A DNA stretch of 64,000 bases, taken from assembly GCF_000283515.1 (NCBI RefSeq), contig NC_015976.1:4061501-4125500 (forward strand). Reading direction: 5' to 3'. Below are positions 41,931-52,786 of the stretch, piece after piece. Every line of letters starts with the position of its first letter. The stretch's first letter is position 1. The notes beneath the pieces are model-generated. The model ran no database searches. It was not told the DNA's origin and saw only the letters and a program-made list of their open reading frames with translations. A program made the translations under genes and the position numbers. This stretch comes from Sphingobium sp. SYK-6 (GTDB taxonomy: Bacteria > Pseudomonadota > Alphaproteobacteria > Sphingomonadales > Sphingomonadaceae).

Positions 41931-44648
41931 ATGATTTCCGTCGCGGCAGGCGCCTTTTCGCCATCCGCATGCGCTGCTAACGCAATGCGCGTGACCAATC
42001 ATGCCATTCCCGGGTCGAAGACCGACAAAGCCGCACGAAGCGCATCCAGCGCGCCTACGCCCATGATGGCCCAGTATCTGGCCCTGAAGGCGGAGGCGGG
42101 CGGGGACCTGCTTTTCTATCGCATGGGCGACTTCTTCGAGCTGTTCTTCGATGACGCCAAGGTGGCCGCGCAAGCCCTCGACATCGCGCTGACCACGCGC
42201 GGCGAACATCTCGGCGAGCCGATCCCGATGTGCGGCGTGCCCGTGCACAGCGCGGACAGCTATCTGGCGCGCCTCATCAGGGCGGGGCACCGCGTGGCCA
42301 TCGCCGAACAGACCGAGACGCCGGAACAGGCCCGGGCGCGCGGCTCCAAGGCGCTCGTCGGCCGCGCGATCGTGCGCTTCGTCACGGCCGGCACGCTCAC
42401 CGAGGAAGCGTTGCTGGACAGCCGCCGGGCCAACCTGCTGGCGGCCGTGGGCGAAAGCGGAGGCGCGAAGGCCGTCGCCGCAGCCGATATATCCACCGGC
42501 AGGCTGGAGGTGGTGACGCTCGAAGGAAATGCCATCGAGGCTGAACTGGCCCGCCTGGGCGCGAGCGAGGTTATCGCGCGGCCCGGACTGGCGGAAAGCA
42601 TCCCGGCCGCCATGCCGTTCGAGAGTCGCAGTTTCGACAGCGCGCGCGCCGAAGAGCATATCCGCCGGCATTTCGGCGTCACGACACTGGAGAGCTTCGG
42701 CGCCTTCTCGCGCGCGGAACTTTCCGCGCTGGGCGGGTTGCTCGCTTATCTCGAGCATGTCGGCAAGGGCCGCATGCCGTTTCTCGCTGCGCCGGTCCGG
42801 CTGGGTTCGGGCGCACATCTCGCGATCGATCCGGCCACCCGCGAGAGCCTGGAGATCGTGCAGACGCAAAGCGGTCAGCGGGCCGGCAGCCTGCTGGCGG
42901 CCGTCGACCGGACGGTGACCGGCGCGGGCGCGCGGCTGCTGGCGGCCGATCTCTCCGCGCCCCTGATGAACCGCGAAGCGATCGAAGCCCGGCTGAGCCT
43001 CGTCCAGTGGTTCCACGACGATGGACCGCTCCGCGAGGATGTCCGTGCCCGACTGCGGGCCTTGCCCGATGTCGGTCGGGCGCTCGGCCGCATAGCCATC
43101 GGCCGGGGCAGCCCGCGCGATCTGGGGCAATTGCGCGATGGCCTCGATGCCGCCCATCGCCTGCGCGAGAGGCTGGGGCGCCTGCCCTCGCGGCCCGCGC
43201 TGCTTGACGACCTGCTGCCGCATTTCGACGGGCACGGGGAACTGATCGACATATTGAAGCGCGCCATCGTCGCCGCTCCGCCGACGGAAGCTGCCAATGG
43301 TGGCTATATCGCCGAGGGCTATGATGCCGCGCTCGACGAACTGCGCCGCCTGGCGGGGGACGGCCGGCGCGCGATCGCCAGCCTGGAAGCGCGTTACCGC
43401 GAGGAGACGGGGATCGCCGCGCTCAAGATCCGCCACAATGGCGTGCTTGGCTATCATGTCGAAGTGCCTGCCCGCCATGCCGATGCCCTGCTGGCGCAGG
43501 ACAGCGGCTTCACGCATCGCCAGACCCTGGCCGGCGTGGTGCGCTTCAATTCGGTGGATCTTCACGAACAGGCGGGCCGCGTCGCCCAGGCCGGCGCGCA
43601 TGCCCTCGCCGCCGAGGCAGCGCATTTCGAGGAGCTGGTCGCACGCACTGTCCGCAGGCGCGAGGCGATCGCCCGGACGGCGGACGCGCTGGCGCGGATC
43701 GATGTCGCGGCTGCCCTCGCGGAGCGCGGCGTCGAGGGCGGATGGACGCGCCCGGACTTGGTGGAGGATCGTTGCCTCGATGTATCCGGCGGTCGCCACC
43801 CCGTGGTCGAGGCCGCACTCGGGCGCGAAGGCGCTGCCTTTGTCGCGAATGACTGCCGGCTGGACGAGGACGATCGGCTGTGGCTGGTCACCGGGCCGAA
43901 TATGGGCGGCAAGTCCACCTTCCTGCGCCAGAACGCGCTGATCGTCATCCTGGCGCAGGCGGGGAGCTTCGTGCCGGCCCGCGCCGCTCGGCTTGGCCTT
44001 GTCGACCGGCTGTTCAGCCGGGTCGGTGCTTCGGACAATCTGGCGCGGGGCCGGTCCACCTTCATGGTGGAGATGATCGAGACGGCCGCGATTCTCGCGC
44101 AGGCGACCGAGCGCAGCTTCGTCATTCTCGACGAGGTAGGGCGCGGCACCTCGACCTATGACGGGCTGGCCATCGCCTGGGCGGTGGTCGAGGCGATCCA
44201 CGACGTGAACGCCTGCCGCTGCCTGTTCGCGACTCACTATCATGAGCTGACGCGCCTCGCCGAACGGCTGGAAGCGCTGTCTCTTCACCATGTGCGGGCG
44301 CGCGAATGGCAAGGCGATCTCGTGCTGCTGCACGAAGTGAGCGAGGGACCCGCCGATCGCAGCTACGGCATCGCCGTCGCCCGACTCGCCGGACTGCCGC
44401 CACAGGTGCTGGCCCGTGCCAGGGACGTGCTTGCCAGGCTGGAGGCCGGAAAAGCGCAGACTGGCGGCATTGCGGCCGGCCTCGATGATCTGCCGCTGTT
44501 CGCCGCCGCGCTGGCGCCGCAGCCCGACAAGGCACCCGATCCGCTGCGCGAGCGGCTGGCGCAGACCGACGCTGACAGTCTTTCGCCCCGCGAAGCGCTC
44601 GAGCTCGTCTATGCCCTCAAGCAATTATCGGACGCCGCTCCTATATGA
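41931..44648 (+). CDS. mutS: DNA mismatch repair protein MutS
   Basis: 905 aa from the ATG at 41931, which has AGGGG upstream; an ATG at 41985 would give 887 aa. Mismatch-reading motif FYRMGDFFELFFDDA (Phe and Glu), core and clamp domains, then ATPase: Walker A TGPNMGGKST, Walker B VILDEVGRGTSTYDG. It recognises mispairs and recruits MutL. The extension before APTPMMAQYLALK is longer than in E. coli MutS and Ala/Ser-rich, so the later start is possible. Overlaps glnD by 4 bp. Confidence 0.94.
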   Translation: MISVAAGAFSPSACAANAMRVTNHAIPGSKTDKAARSASSAPTPMMAQYLALKAEAGGDLLFYRMGDFFELFFDDAKVAAQALDIALTTRGEHLGEPIPMCGVPVHSADSYLARLIRAGHRVAIAEQTETPEQARARGSKALVGRAIVRFVTAGTLTEEALLDSRRANLLAAVGESGGAKAVAAADISTGRLEVVTLEGNAIEAELARLGASEVIARPGLAESIPAAMPFESRSFDSARAEEHIRRHFGVTTLESFGAFSRAELSALGGLLAYLEHVGKGRMPFLAAPVRLGSGAHLAIDPATRESLEIVQTQSGQRAGSLLAAVDRTVTGAGARLLAADLSAPLMNREAIEARLSLVQWFHDDGPLREDVRARLRALPDVGRALGRIAIGRGSPRDLGQLRDGLDAAHRLRERLGRLPSRPALLDDLLPHFDGHGELIDILKRAIVAAPPTEAANGGYIAEGYDAALDELRRLAGDGRRAIASLEARYREETGIAALKIRHNGVLGYHVEVPARHADALLAQDSGFTHRQTLAGVVRFNSVDLHEQAGRVAQAGAHALAAEAAHFEELVARTVRRREAIARTADALARIDVAAALAERGVEGGWTRPDLVEDRCLDVSGGRHPVVEAALGREGAAFVANDCRLDEDDRLWLVTGPNMGGKSTFLRQNALIVILAQAGSFVPARAARLGLVDRLFSRVGASDNLARGRSTFMVEMIETAAILAQATERSFVILDEVGRGTSTYDGLAIAWAVVEAIHDVNACRCLFATHYHELTRLAERLEALSLHHVRAREWQGDLVLLHEVSEGPADRSYGIAVARLAGLPPQVLARARDVLARLEAGKAQTGGIAAGLDDLPLFAAALAPQPDKAPDPLRERLAQTDADSLSPREALELVYALKQLSDAAPI

Positions 44649-47431
44649 GTGTCATGAACAAGCTTGCCGAATCGCTGCCCGGACGGCGCGCCATCATCGA
44701 TCGCCGGCAAGTCGCCGATGTGCTGAACGCCGAGCTGGTCGGCCTCGGCGACGTTATGGCGCGCCGACAGGCGATCGTGGTCACGCTGCGCGAGGCGCTG
44801 GCGGCGGGGCGTCGGGAAGTGTCGGCAAGGCTGGCACGCAATCCCACGCGCGGCCGCGACGCAGTGACGGCGCAGGCCTTCCTCATGGACCAGATCGTGC
44901 GCCTGCTCTTCGACGCGACGGTCACGCATCTTTATCCGGTCAGCAATCCCACGGCGGCCGAGCGCCTGAGCGTCATCGCCGTGGGCGGCTACGGGCGCGG
45001 CGAGATGGCGCCGTACAGCGATGTCGATATCGGCTTCATCACGCCCTACAAGCCGACGTCCTGGACGGAGCAGGTGATCGAATCCATGCTCTATGCCCTC
45101 TGGGACCTGGGCCTCAAGGTCGGCCATTCGAGCCGATCGATCGACGAGACCATGCGCATGGCGAAGTCCGATCTCACCATTCGCACGGCGCTTCTGGAGG
45201 CACGCTTCATCTGGGGCGACCGTGGCGTCTATGACGAATGCGTGCGGCGCTTCGACAGCGACGTGATGCAAGGCACAGCGCGCAGCTTCGTCGCCGAGAA
45301 GCTGGCGGAGCGGGATGCGCGTCACAAGCAGATGGGCGACAGCCGCTATGTGGTGGAACCCAATGTCAAGGAAGGCAAGGGCGGCCTGCGAGACCTGCAC
45401 ACCCTCTTCTGGATCGGCAAATATGTGAACCGCGTGCGCACCGTCGCCGAGCTGGTGGATGTCGGCCTGCTGACGCGGGCGGAGCTCTCCCAGTTCCAGC
45501 GCGCCGAGAATTTCCTGTGGGCCGTGCGATGCCACATGCACGAAATATCGAACCGCGCCGAGGACCGGCTGACCTTCGATCTCCAGATCGAGGTGGCGCA
45601 CCGGATGGGCTTCGTAGAGAAGCGCGGACGCCCCCCGGTCGAGCGCTTCATGCATCTTTATTTCCTGATGGCGAAGACGGTCGGCGATCTTACCGGCGTT
45701 TTCCTCGCGCATCTGGACGACACCATGGCCCGCAAGGGCCGCCGCTACATCCCGGCCATCTTCAGCCGTCCGCGCAAGCTGGACGGCTTCGTGCTGGATC
45801 GCGGCCGGATCGCCATTCCGCATGACGACTTCTTCCGCGAGCGACCGGTGCGGATGATCGAGATCTTCGCGCTGGCCGACAAGCACGATCTGCAGATCCA
45901 TCCGAACGCCATGCGCGCCCTCAATCGTGACGCCGTCCTCATCGACCGGAAAGTGCGCAACGATCCGGAGGCCAATGCCCTGTTCATGGGCATCCTCACA
46001 TCGCCGCGCGACCCCGAGAAAGTGCTGCGCTGGATGAATGAGGCCGGCACGTTCGGCCGTTTCGTGCCGGACTTCGGCCGGGTCGTCGCGCAGATGCAGT
46101 TCGACATGTATCATCATTATACGGTCGACGAGCACACGATCCGGGCGATCGGCCTCCTCTCGCGAATCGAGAAGGGGGACCTGCGGGAAGACCATCCGCT
46201 CGGCAGCGCAATCATCACCAGGATCAATTCCCGGCGCGTGCTTTACGTCGCGGTCCTGCTCCACGACATCGCCAAGGGACGGGGCGGAGATCACAGCCTG
46301 CAAGGCGCCGAGATCGCCGAGAAGCTCTGCCCCAGACTGGGGCTGACCGCCGCCGAGACCGAGACCGTCGCGTGGCTGGTGCGCTATCATCTGCTGATGT
46401 CGGCGACCGCCTTCAAGCGCGACCTGGCCGATTACAAGACGATCCTCGATTTCGCCGAAGTCGTGCAGAGCCCGGAGCGCCTGCGGCTGCTGCTGCTGCT
46501 GACCGTCGTGGATATCCGCGCGGTGGGGCCGGGTGTCTGGAACAGCTGGAAGCGCCAGCTCCTCACCGAGCTCTATGATGCCGCCGAGGAAGTCATCCGC
46601 CCCGGCCACAAGCAGCGGGGCAGGCAGGAGCGGATCGAGGAGAAGCGGCAGAAGCTCAGCCAGCGCCTCGGCATCGGGGACAAGGCCTTCGACAAGCTCG
46701 TGAAGCATTTTCCCCAGTCATACTGGATTGCCGAGCCTGACCACATTCTGGAGCAGAATGCGCGGCACCTGCTGTCCGCAGGGCAGACCGGTCTTTCGAT
46801 CGAGGCACAGCCCTATCCGGAACGTGGCGCGACTCTGGTCACCGTCTATGCGGCCGACCATCCCGGCCTCTTCTATCGCATTGCCGGCGCCATCCATCTG
46901 GCGGGCGGCAACATCATCGATGCCCGCATCCACACGCTGAAGGACGGTTCGGCGCTCGACAATTTCCTGGTGCAGGATCCGCTTGGCCGTCGTTTCGATG
47001 CGCCCGAGCAACTCGCGCGCATCAAGACCTATATCGAGGACGCGCTAGCCAACCGGCAGAAGCTGCTGACCAAGCTCGACCAGCGGCCCCTGCCCCGCAC
47101 GCGCGCGGAAGCGTTCGAGGTCGTGCCGCAGGTCATCATCGACAACAAGGCCTCGAACCGCTTCACCGTGGTCGAGGTGATGGCGCGTGACCGCCCGGCG
47201 CTGCTGCTGAGCCTTGCCTTCGCCCTGTTCCAGTCCAAGACCATGGTCCACAGCGCCCATGTCGCCACGTTCGGCGAGCGGGCTGTGGACACTTTCTATC
47301 TCACGGATCTGCTCGGCGGAAAGCTCGAGAGCAAATCGCGCCTGGCGACGCTGGAGCGGCGGCTGCTCGATGCCGCCGACAATCGATGCGGCGAATTGCT
47401 CGACGTCAACAACTTCGCCATGTCGGGCTGA
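44645..47431 (+). CDS. glnD: Bifunctional [protein-PII] uridylyltransferase/uridylyl-removing enzyme
   Basis: 928 aa. Nucleotidyltransferase domain with GGYGRGE (114-120) and S-D-V-D (125-128, metal Asp126 and Asp128); PII-binding helices; HD domain with LLHDIAKGRGGDHS (about 540); two C-terminal ACT domains (about 735-810 and 850-928; ADHPGLFYRIAGAIHLAGGNIIDARI and RDRPALLLSLAFALFQSK) that sense glutamine. It controls GlnB/GlnK uridylylation and so nitrogen assimilation. Start overlaps the mutS stop (ATGA), tying nitrogen sensing and repair genes in one transcript. Confidence 0.95.
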   Translation: MSVMNKLAESLPGRRAIIDRRQVADVLNAELVGLGDVMARRQAIVVTLREALAAGRREVSARLARNPTRGRDAVTAQAFLMDQIVRLLFDATVTHLYPVSNPTAAERLSVIAVGGYGRGEMAPYSDVDIGFITPYKPTSWTEQVIESMLYALWDLGLKVGHSSRSIDETMRMAKSDLTIRTALLEARFIWGDRGVYDECVRRFDSDVMQGTARSFVAEKLAERDARHKQMGDSRYVVEPNVKEGKGGLRDLHTLFWIGKYVNRVRTVAELVDVGLLTRAELSQFQRAENFLWAVRCHMHEISNRAEDRLTFDLQIEVAHRMGFVEKRGRPPVERFMHLYFLMAKTVGDLTGVFLAHLDDTMARKGRRYIPAIFSRPRKLDGFVLDRGRIAIPHDDFFRERPVRMIEIFALADKHDLQIHPNAMRALNRDAVLIDRKVRNDPEANALFMGILTSPRDPEKVLRWMNEAGTFGRFVPDFGRVVAQMQFDMYHHYTVDEHTIRAIGLLSRIEKGDLREDHPLGSAIITRINSRRVLYVAVLLHDIAKGRGGDHSLQGAEIAEKLCPRLGLTAAETETVAWLVRYHLLMSATAFKRDLADYKTILDFAEVVQSPERLRLLLLLTVVDIRAVGPGVWNSWKRQLLTELYDAAEEVIRPGHKQRGRQERIEEKRQKLSQRLGIGDKAFDKLVKHFPQSYWIAEPDHILEQNARHLLSAGQTGLSIEAQPYPERGATLVTVYAADHPGLFYRIAGAIHLAGGNIIDARIHTLKDGSALDNFLVQDPLGRRFDAPEQLARIKTYIEDALANRQKLLTKLDQRPLPRTRAEAFEVVPQVIIDNKASNRFTVVEVMARDRPALLLSLAFALFQSKTMVHSAHVATFGERAVDTFYLTDLLGGKLESKSRLATLERRLLDAADNRCGELLDVNNFAMSG

Positions 47432-47521
47432 AACGGCAACTGAAGCGTCCGGCGAAACCGGCCGTCCCGGCCCGACGCGTCCGTGAAGAGAGCGGCGCGC
47501 CGGGCGACGGGCGGCGTTGCT

Positions 47522-48313
47522 TCAGTGCGAGATCAGCACCGGCACCTGAGCCTTGGCCAGCAGTTTCCGGCTCGCGCCGCCGAAAATCTGTTCGCGCAGG
47601 CGGCTGTGCCCGTAGCTGCCCATCACGCACCAGCGCGCGCCCGATCCGTTCAGTTCGTCGAGCAGTTGCGTGCCGACATCGCCCGTCTTGGGGAGCAGAC
47701 GGGCCGTGACCTTGCAGCCATGGCGATCGAGATAGGCCGCCACTTCGTCAGGGCTCGCTTCACCTTCGCCGATGGTCAGCACCTCCACTTCGCTGGCCAG
47801 CTTGAGCAGCGGAACCGCAGCGCGAACGGCTGCGTCCGCGGGCGCCGACCCGTCCCAGGCGACGAGGACCTTGCCAAAGAGATCGAGCCGCTTCTGGTCC
47901 GTCGGCACCAGCAGGATCGGCGCCGAGGTCAGCTCCGCCAGCCGCGCGGCGGCATTGCCCGACTCGGCAATCTCCCCGAGGCCCTGCTTGCCCACGACGA
48001 TGAGGTCCACCAGACGGATACTGTCGGTGATCGCCACGTCGGACTGGCCGTGGACGCGCGCCCATTCATAGCTCACGCCTTCATTGGCCAGGCGAGGCTC
48101 GAGTCGCTCGACATTGCTGTCCTCACGCTCCCGCTCGTCCATGAGCAGGACGCCCGCGCCGCCGCCAACGCCGAATCCATCGGCAATCACCGGCATCTGC
48201 ACGAGGTCGAGGCAGACCAGATGGCCCTCGACAGCCCTTACGACATCAAGCGCGGATTGCAGGCGCGCTTCCTGGCATACATCGTCATGAATCAGCACCA
48301 TCACCGTTTTCAT
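47522..48313 (-). CDS. Tandem universal stress protein (UspA family)
   Basis: 263 aa from the ATG at 48313 (GAGGAGG seven bases upstream). Two Usp domains. The first (about 1-125) has VDLIVVGKQGLGEIAESGNAAARLAELTSAPILLVP; the second (about 135-263) has a complete ATP-type loop G-S-Y-G-H-S-R-L-R-E and ends VPVLISH. Tandem Usp proteins respond to oxygen limitation and other stresses. An FNR-like palindrome lies 78 bp upstream, which fits hypoxic control. Convergent with glnD. Confidence 0.88.
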   Translation of the reverse strand: MKTVMVLIHDDVCQEARLQSALDVVRAVEGHLVCLDLVQMPVIADGFGVGGGAGVLLMDEREREDSNVERLEPRLANEGVSYEWARVHGQSDVAITDSIRLVDLIVVGKQGLGEIAESGNAAARLAELTSAPILLVPTDQKRLDLFGKVLVAWDGSAPADAAVRAAVPLLKLASEVEVLTIGEGEASPDEVAAYLDRHGCKVTARLLPKTGDVGTQLLDELNGSGARWCVMGSYGHSRLREQIFGGASRKLLAKAQVPVLISH

Positions 48314-48390
48314 GGCAGCCTCCTCGCATTGGGCGGGCCCCGGCCCGCTTCCGGCTTGTGGCACATTGTGCCTGCCAGGCCGAGCTTGCC

Positions 48391-48404
48391 TTGACCGGAG
48401 TCAA
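48391..48404 (-). promoter_or_regulatory. FNR/FixK-like box upstream of uspA
   Basis: TTGAC-CGGA-GTCAA, a perfect 14-bp palindrome matching the CRP/FNR core TTGA-N6-TCAA. The uspA start is 78 bp away on the minus strand. Confidence 0.6.
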
Positions 48405-48606
48405 AAACAACCCCGCATCCTGCAGGGCCTGCGCGTTGCCCGCGCGATTCCCGCTTGCCTCCCGGCGGGTCCGCGACTATAGCGCCGCGCTTCCATGCGA
48501 CCATGGATGCCAGGGGACGGGCCGGCCGTAAGGGCTGCCGTGTTCGTCCGCAATCGTCTGCGTCATGCTCCTTGCGAGCGGCGCATAAACGGACAAGGAG
48601 ACGAAA

Positions 48607-48810
48607 ATGCCCAAGCTCAAGACCAAGAGCGGTGTGAAGAAACGCTTCAAGTTCACCGCCACCGGCAAGGTCAAGCATGGTGTGGCCGGCAAGCGCCACC
48701 GCCTGATCTCGCACAATGCGAAGTATATTCGCCAGAACCGTGGCACGGAGGTTCTCTCCGACGCTGACGTCGCCCATGTGCGCCTCTGGGCGCCCTACGG
48801 CCTGAAGTAA
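48607..48810 (+). CDS. rpmI: 50S ribosomal protein L35
   Basis: 67 aa, [20 protein letters not shown] to LWAPYGLK, a full-length bacterial L35 with the basic signature [10 protein letters not shown] and [27 protein letters not shown] lies six bases upstream. rplT follows 13 bp later. infC, often first in this operon, is not here. Confidence 0.97.
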   Translation: MPKLKTKSGVKKRFKFTATGKVKHGVAGKRHRLISHNAKYIRQNRGTEVLSDADVAHVRLWAPYGLK

Positions 48811-48823
48811 GGAGTAGAGCGAC

Positions 48824-49186
48824 ATGGCACGTGTGAAACGCGGCACGACCACGAAGGCGAAGCACAAGAGGATTCTGGATCAGGCGAAGGGCTATTATGG
48901 CCGTCGCAAGAACACGATCCGCATCGCCCGTCAGGCCGTCGAAAAGGCCGGGCAGTACGCCTATCGCGACCGCAAGGTGAAGAAGCGCAGCTTCCGCGCC
49001 CTGTGGATCCAGCGCATCAACGCCGCCGTCCGCATGGAAGGCCTGACCTACGGTCAGTTCATGCACGGCCTCAAGCTCGCGGGCGTCGAACTGGACCGCA
49101 AGGTCCTGGCCGACATCGCGATGCACGAGGGCGAGGCGTTCAAGGGCATCATCGCGCAGGCCCGCGCGGCACTGCCCGCCGCCTGA
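48824..49186 (+). CDS. rplT: 50S ribosomal protein L20
   Basis: 120 aa, [20 protein letters not shown], then [33 protein letters not shown] and [22 protein letters not shown]20 binds 23S rRNA early in assembly. A strong terminator follows, so rpmI-rplT form their own unit separate from pheS. Confidence 0.97.
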   Translation: MARVKRGTTTKAKHKRILDQAKGYYGRRKNTIRIARQAVEKAGQYAYRDRKVKKRSFRALWIQRINAAVRMEGLTYGQFMHGLKLAGVELDRKVLADIAMHEGEAFKGIIAQARAALPAA

Positions 49187-49210
49187 TCGGCAGCGCAATC
49201 CTGTCTCGAA

Positions 49211-49240
49211 GGGCGCCGGGGTCACCTCCGGCGCCCTTTT
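49211..49240 (+). terminator. Rho-independent terminator after rplT
   Basis: Perfect 9-bp stem GGGCGCCGG / CCGGCGCCC, 8-nt loop, then TTTT. It ends 34 bp before the pheS ATG. Confidence 0.9.
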
Positions 49241-49273
49241 CGTTTGCGCCGAATTAGGCTAGCGGACCCGCCC

Positions 49274-50386
49274 ATGAGTGAAGTCACATCCCTGAAGGAC
49301 GGCCTCGTCGCCGAAATCGCCGCCGCCGATACGCTCGATGCCGTGGAATCGCTGCGCGTCGGCGCTCTGGGCAAGAACGGCGTCGTGACCGCGCTGCTCA
49401 AGACGCTTGGCGCCATGACCCCGGAGGAACGGCAGGCCAGGGGCCCCGCTATCCATGAGCTGCGGGAAAGCGTGACGGCGGCGCTGGCCACGCGCAAGGC
49501 GGCCCTCGAAACCGCGGCGCTCGATGCGCGGCTCGCGGCCGAACGGCTCGACATGACCCTGCCCGCCGACCTGCCCCCGCAGGGCAGCGTCCATCCGGTC
49601 AGCCAGGTGATGGACGAGCTGGCGGAAATCTTCGCGGATCTCGGCTTCTCCGTCGCGACCGGCCCGGAGATCGAGGATGACTGGCGCAATTTCACGGCGC
49701 TGAACATCCCGGAGACGCATCCGGCCCGTGCGATGCACGATACATTCTATTTCGGCGACAATTATCGCGCCACCGGCGGCAATGGCGAAACGGCCGCGAT
49801 GTTGCTGCGCACGCATACCTCGCCGGTGCAGATCCGAACGATGATGCAACAGGACGCGCCGATCCGCATCATCGCGCCGGGCCGAGTCTATCGCTCCGAT
49901 TCGGACGCGACCCATACGCCGATGTTCCACCAGATCGAGGGCCTCGTCATCGACAAGGGCATTCACCTCGGCCACCTCAAATGGACGCTGGAGACCTTCC
50001 TGAAGGCCTTCTTCGAGCGGGAGGACATCGTGCTGCGCCTGCGCCCCAGCTATTTCCCCTTCACCGAGCCGTCTGTCGAGGTCGATGTCGGCTATACCGT
50101 CGAGAAGGGACAGCGCGTGATCGGCGGCAGCGGCGACGCGGAGAATGGCGGCTGGATGGAAGTGCTGGGCAGCGGCATGGTCCACCCCGCCGTGATCCGC
50201 AACAGCGGCCTTGACCCGGCGGAATGGCAGGGCTTCGCGTTCGGCACCGGCGTCGACCGGCTGGCGATGCTCAAATATGGCATGAATGACCTGCGCGCCT
50301 TCTTCGACGGCGATCTGCGCTGGCTGCGCCATTATGGCTTCTCCGCGCTGGATGTGCCCACGCTCAGCGGAGGAGTCGGCGCATGA
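49274..50386 (+). CDS. pheS: Phenylalanine--tRNA ligase alpha subunit
   Basis: 370 aa from the ATG at 49274. Class II synthetase catalytic core: motif 1 region around [34 protein letters not shown], motif 2 [26 protein letters not shown], motif 3 [24 protein letters not shown]. The N-terminal coiled coil (about 1-85) binds tRNA. Overlaps pheT by 4 bp. Confidence 0.96.
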   Translation: MSEVTSLKDGLVAEIAAADTLDAVESLRVGALGKNGVVTALLKTLGAMTPEERQARGPAIHELRESVTAALATRKAALETAALDARLAAERLDMTLPADLPPQGSVHPVSQVMDELAEIFADLGFSVATGPEIEDDWRNFTALNIPETHPARAMHDTFYFGDNYRATGGNGETAAMLLRTHTSPVQIRTMMQQDAPIRIIAPGRVYRSDSDATHTPMFHQIEGLVIDKGIHLGHLKWTLETFLKAFFEREDIVLRLRPSYFPFTEPSVEVDVGYTVEKGQRVIGGSGDAENGGWMEVLGSGMVHPAVIRNSGLDPAEWQGFAFGTGVDRLAMLKYGMNDLRAFFDGDLRWLRHYGFSALDVPTLSGGVGA

Positions 50387-52776
50387 AGTTCACATTGTCC
50401 TGGCTCCGGGAGCATCTGGAGACCGACGCCGCGCTGAGCGATATCCTGCGCGCGCTCAACGATATCGGGCTGGAAGTCGAAGGCGTCGAGAATCCGGCGG
50501 AGAAGCTGGAAGGCTTCCGCATCGCGAAGGTTCTCACCGCGAGCCCGCATCCGCAAGCGGACAAGCTGCAGGTGCTGAGCGTCGACGCCGGCGACGGCCC
50601 GATGCAGGTGGTTTGCGGCGCGCCCAATGCCCGTGCCGGGCTTGTCGGCGTGTTCGGCATGCCCGGCGCGACCGTGCCCGCCAATGGCATGGTGCTGCGC
50701 GTGGCCGCCATCCGCGGCGTCGAATCGAACGGCATGATGTGCTCCACCCGCGAGCTGGAGCTGGGCGAGGATCATGAAGGCATCATCGAGCTGCCGGCCG
50801 ACGCGCCGGTAGGAACCAGCTTCGCCGATTATGCGCAGCTCGACGATCCCGTCATCGAGGTTTCCATCACCCCCAACCGGCAGGATTGCATGGGCGTGCG
50901 CGGCATCGCCCGCGATCTCGCTGCAAAGGGTGTGGGCACGCTGAGGCCGCTGGACGCGATCCTGGCCATGCTGCCTCCGGTCGTGCCGCAGGGGCCCGGG
51001 CCGGACGTGCGCACCGATGATCCGGAAGGCTGCCCCGCTTTCTACGCGCAGGCCGTGCATGGCGTCACGAACGGCGCTTCGCCGGACTGGCTACAGCGGC
51101 GACTGAAGGCGATTGGCCAGAAGCCGATCAGCGCGCTGGTCGATATCACCAATTACGTCATGATCGGCCTTGGTCGCCCGCTCCACGTCTATGACATGGC
51201 GCGCCTCCGGGGCGGGCTGGTCGCGCGCAAGGCGCAGCCGGGCGAGCAGGTCCTGGCCCTCAACGGCAAGACCTATGCGCTGACCAGTGCCATGACCGTG
51301 ATCGCCGACGAGGCCGCCGTGCACGACATTGGCGGCATCATGGGCGGCGAACATTCGGGCGCGCAGGACACGACCACGGACGTGCTCATCGAGTGCGCTT
51401 ATTTCACGCCCGAGAGCATTGCACGGACCGGCCAGGCGCTCGGCCTCACGTCAGACGCGCGCCAGCGCTTCGAGCGCGGCGTCGATCCCGCTTTCCTCGA
51501 CGAGGGACTGGCGATCGCCACTCGGCTGGTGCTGGCGCTGTGCGGCGGCACGGCGAGCGAAGTGACGCGCGCGGGCACGCCGCCCGTGGAACGCCGGACC
51601 ATCGCTTACGAGCCTGGCCTTGCCGAACGGCTTGGCGGGCTGGCCATCCCCGCGGACCGTCAAGCGGCGATCCTCGAAAGGCTTGGCTTCACGGTCGGCG
51701 CCGACTGGCAGGTGACGGTGCCGAGCTGGCGCCGCGACGTGCATGGGCCCGCCGACCTCGTGGAGGAAGTGGTCCGCATCGAGGGCCTGAACGAGGTGCC
51801 TTCCGTGCCGCTGCCCCGCGCGGCAGGCGTCGCGAAGCCGACCGCGACGCCGCTCCAGCTCATCGAGCGCCGGGCACGCCGGGCGGCTGCGGCGCGGGGT
51901 CTCAACGAGGCGATCAACTGGTCCTTCATTTCCGAAACGGAAGCGGCGCCCTTCGGCGGCGGCGACTGGACGCTGGCCAATCCGATCAGCGAAGACCTCA
52001 AGGTCATGCGCCCGACATTGCTTGCGGGCCTGCTCTCGGCGGCGCGGCGCAATGCCGATCGTGGTGCCTCTGCCATCCGCCTCTTCGAGATCGGCCGCCG
52101 CTATTTCCGCAAGGCGGATGGAAGCAGCGACGAGCGCCTTACGCTCGGCTTCGTGCTCGTGGGCGAGAAGCAGCCCCGCAGCTGGCAGGGCGGAAAGGCG
52201 CAACCCTTCAGTGCATTCGATGCCAAGGCGGAAGCCCTGACTCTGCTCGCGGCAGCCGGCGCGCCTGTCGCGCGGCTGCAGATGATGGACGAGGCCGGCA
52301 ACGCCTATCATCCCGGCCAGTCCGGTACGCTGCGGCTGGGCCCCAAGAATGTGCTGGCCGCTTATGGCGTGCTCCATCCCCGCCTTGTCCGCGCCTTCGG
52401 ACTTGATGGGACGGTGGTCGCCGGGGAACTGCATCTTGATGCGATTCCGCTGCCGAAGCGGACCGGCTTCATGCGCCCGCCCTACGCGCCGCCCGCCCTC
52501 CAGGCTGTCACGCGCGATTTCGCGTTCCTCGTGCCGGAAGCGCTGGAAGCCGATGCACTGGTGCGTGCGGTGCGCGGCGCCGACAAGGCTGCCATCGTGG
52601 ATGCGCGCCTTTTCGACCTGTTCATCGGGCAAGGCGTGCCGGAGGGCCAGAAGAGCCTCGCCGTGGAAGTGACGCTGCAGCCCGGCGACAAGAGCTTCAC
52701 CGACGAGGAACTGAAGGCCATCGCCGAGCGCATTGTCGCGGCGGCGGGCAAGCAGGGCGCGGTGCTGCGCGGCTGA
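50383..52776 (+). CDS. pheT: Phenylalanine--tRNA ligase beta subunit
   Basis: 797 aa. Domains in order: EMAP-like tRNA-binding domain (about 38-150; [32 protein letters not shown]), B3/B4 editing domain (about 215-390; [22 protein letters not shown]), B5 (about 400-470), the inactive synthetase-like core, and a C-terminal FDX-ACB anticodon-binding domain (about 703-796; [24 protein letters not shown]). Full length. The stop is 10 bp from the convergent next gene. Confidence 0.96.
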   Translation: MKFTLSWLREHLETDAALSDILRALNDIGLEVEGVENPAEKLEGFRIAKVLTASPHPQADKLQVLSVDAGDGPMQVVCGAPNARAGLVGVFGMPGATVPANGMVLRVAAIRGVESNGMMCSTRELELGEDHEGIIELPADAPVGTSFADYAQLDDPVIEVSITPNRQDCMGVRGIARDLAAKGVGTLRPLDAILAMLPPVVPQGPGPDVRTDDPEGCPAFYAQAVHGVTNGASPDWLQRRLKAIGQKPISALVDITNYVMIGLGRPLHVYDMARLRGGLVARKAQPGEQVLALNGKTYALTSAMTVIADEAAVHDIGGIMGGEHSGAQDTTTDVLIECAYFTPESIARTGQALGLTSDARQRFERGVDPAFLDEGLAIATRLVLALCGGTASEVTRAGTPPVERRTIAYEPGLAERLGGLAIPADRQAAILERLGFTVGADWQVTVPSWRRDVHGPADLVEEVVRIEGLNEVPSVPLPRAAGVAKPTATPLQLIERRARRAAAARGLNEAINWSFISETEAAPFGGGDWTLANPISEDLKVMRPTLLAGLLSAARRNADRGASAIRLFEIGRRYFRKADGSSDERLTLGFVLVGEKQPRSWQGGKAQPFSAFDAKAEALTLLAAAGAPVARLQMMDEAGNAYHPGQSGTLRLGPKNVLAAYGVLHPRLVRAFGLDGTVVAGELHLDAIPLPKRTGFMRPPYAPPALQAVTRDFAFLVPEALEADALVRAVRGADKAAIVDARLFDLFIGQGVPEGQKSLAVEVTLQPGDKSFTDEELKAIAERIVAAAGKQGAVLRG

Positions 52777-52786
52777 GCCGTCGCGC

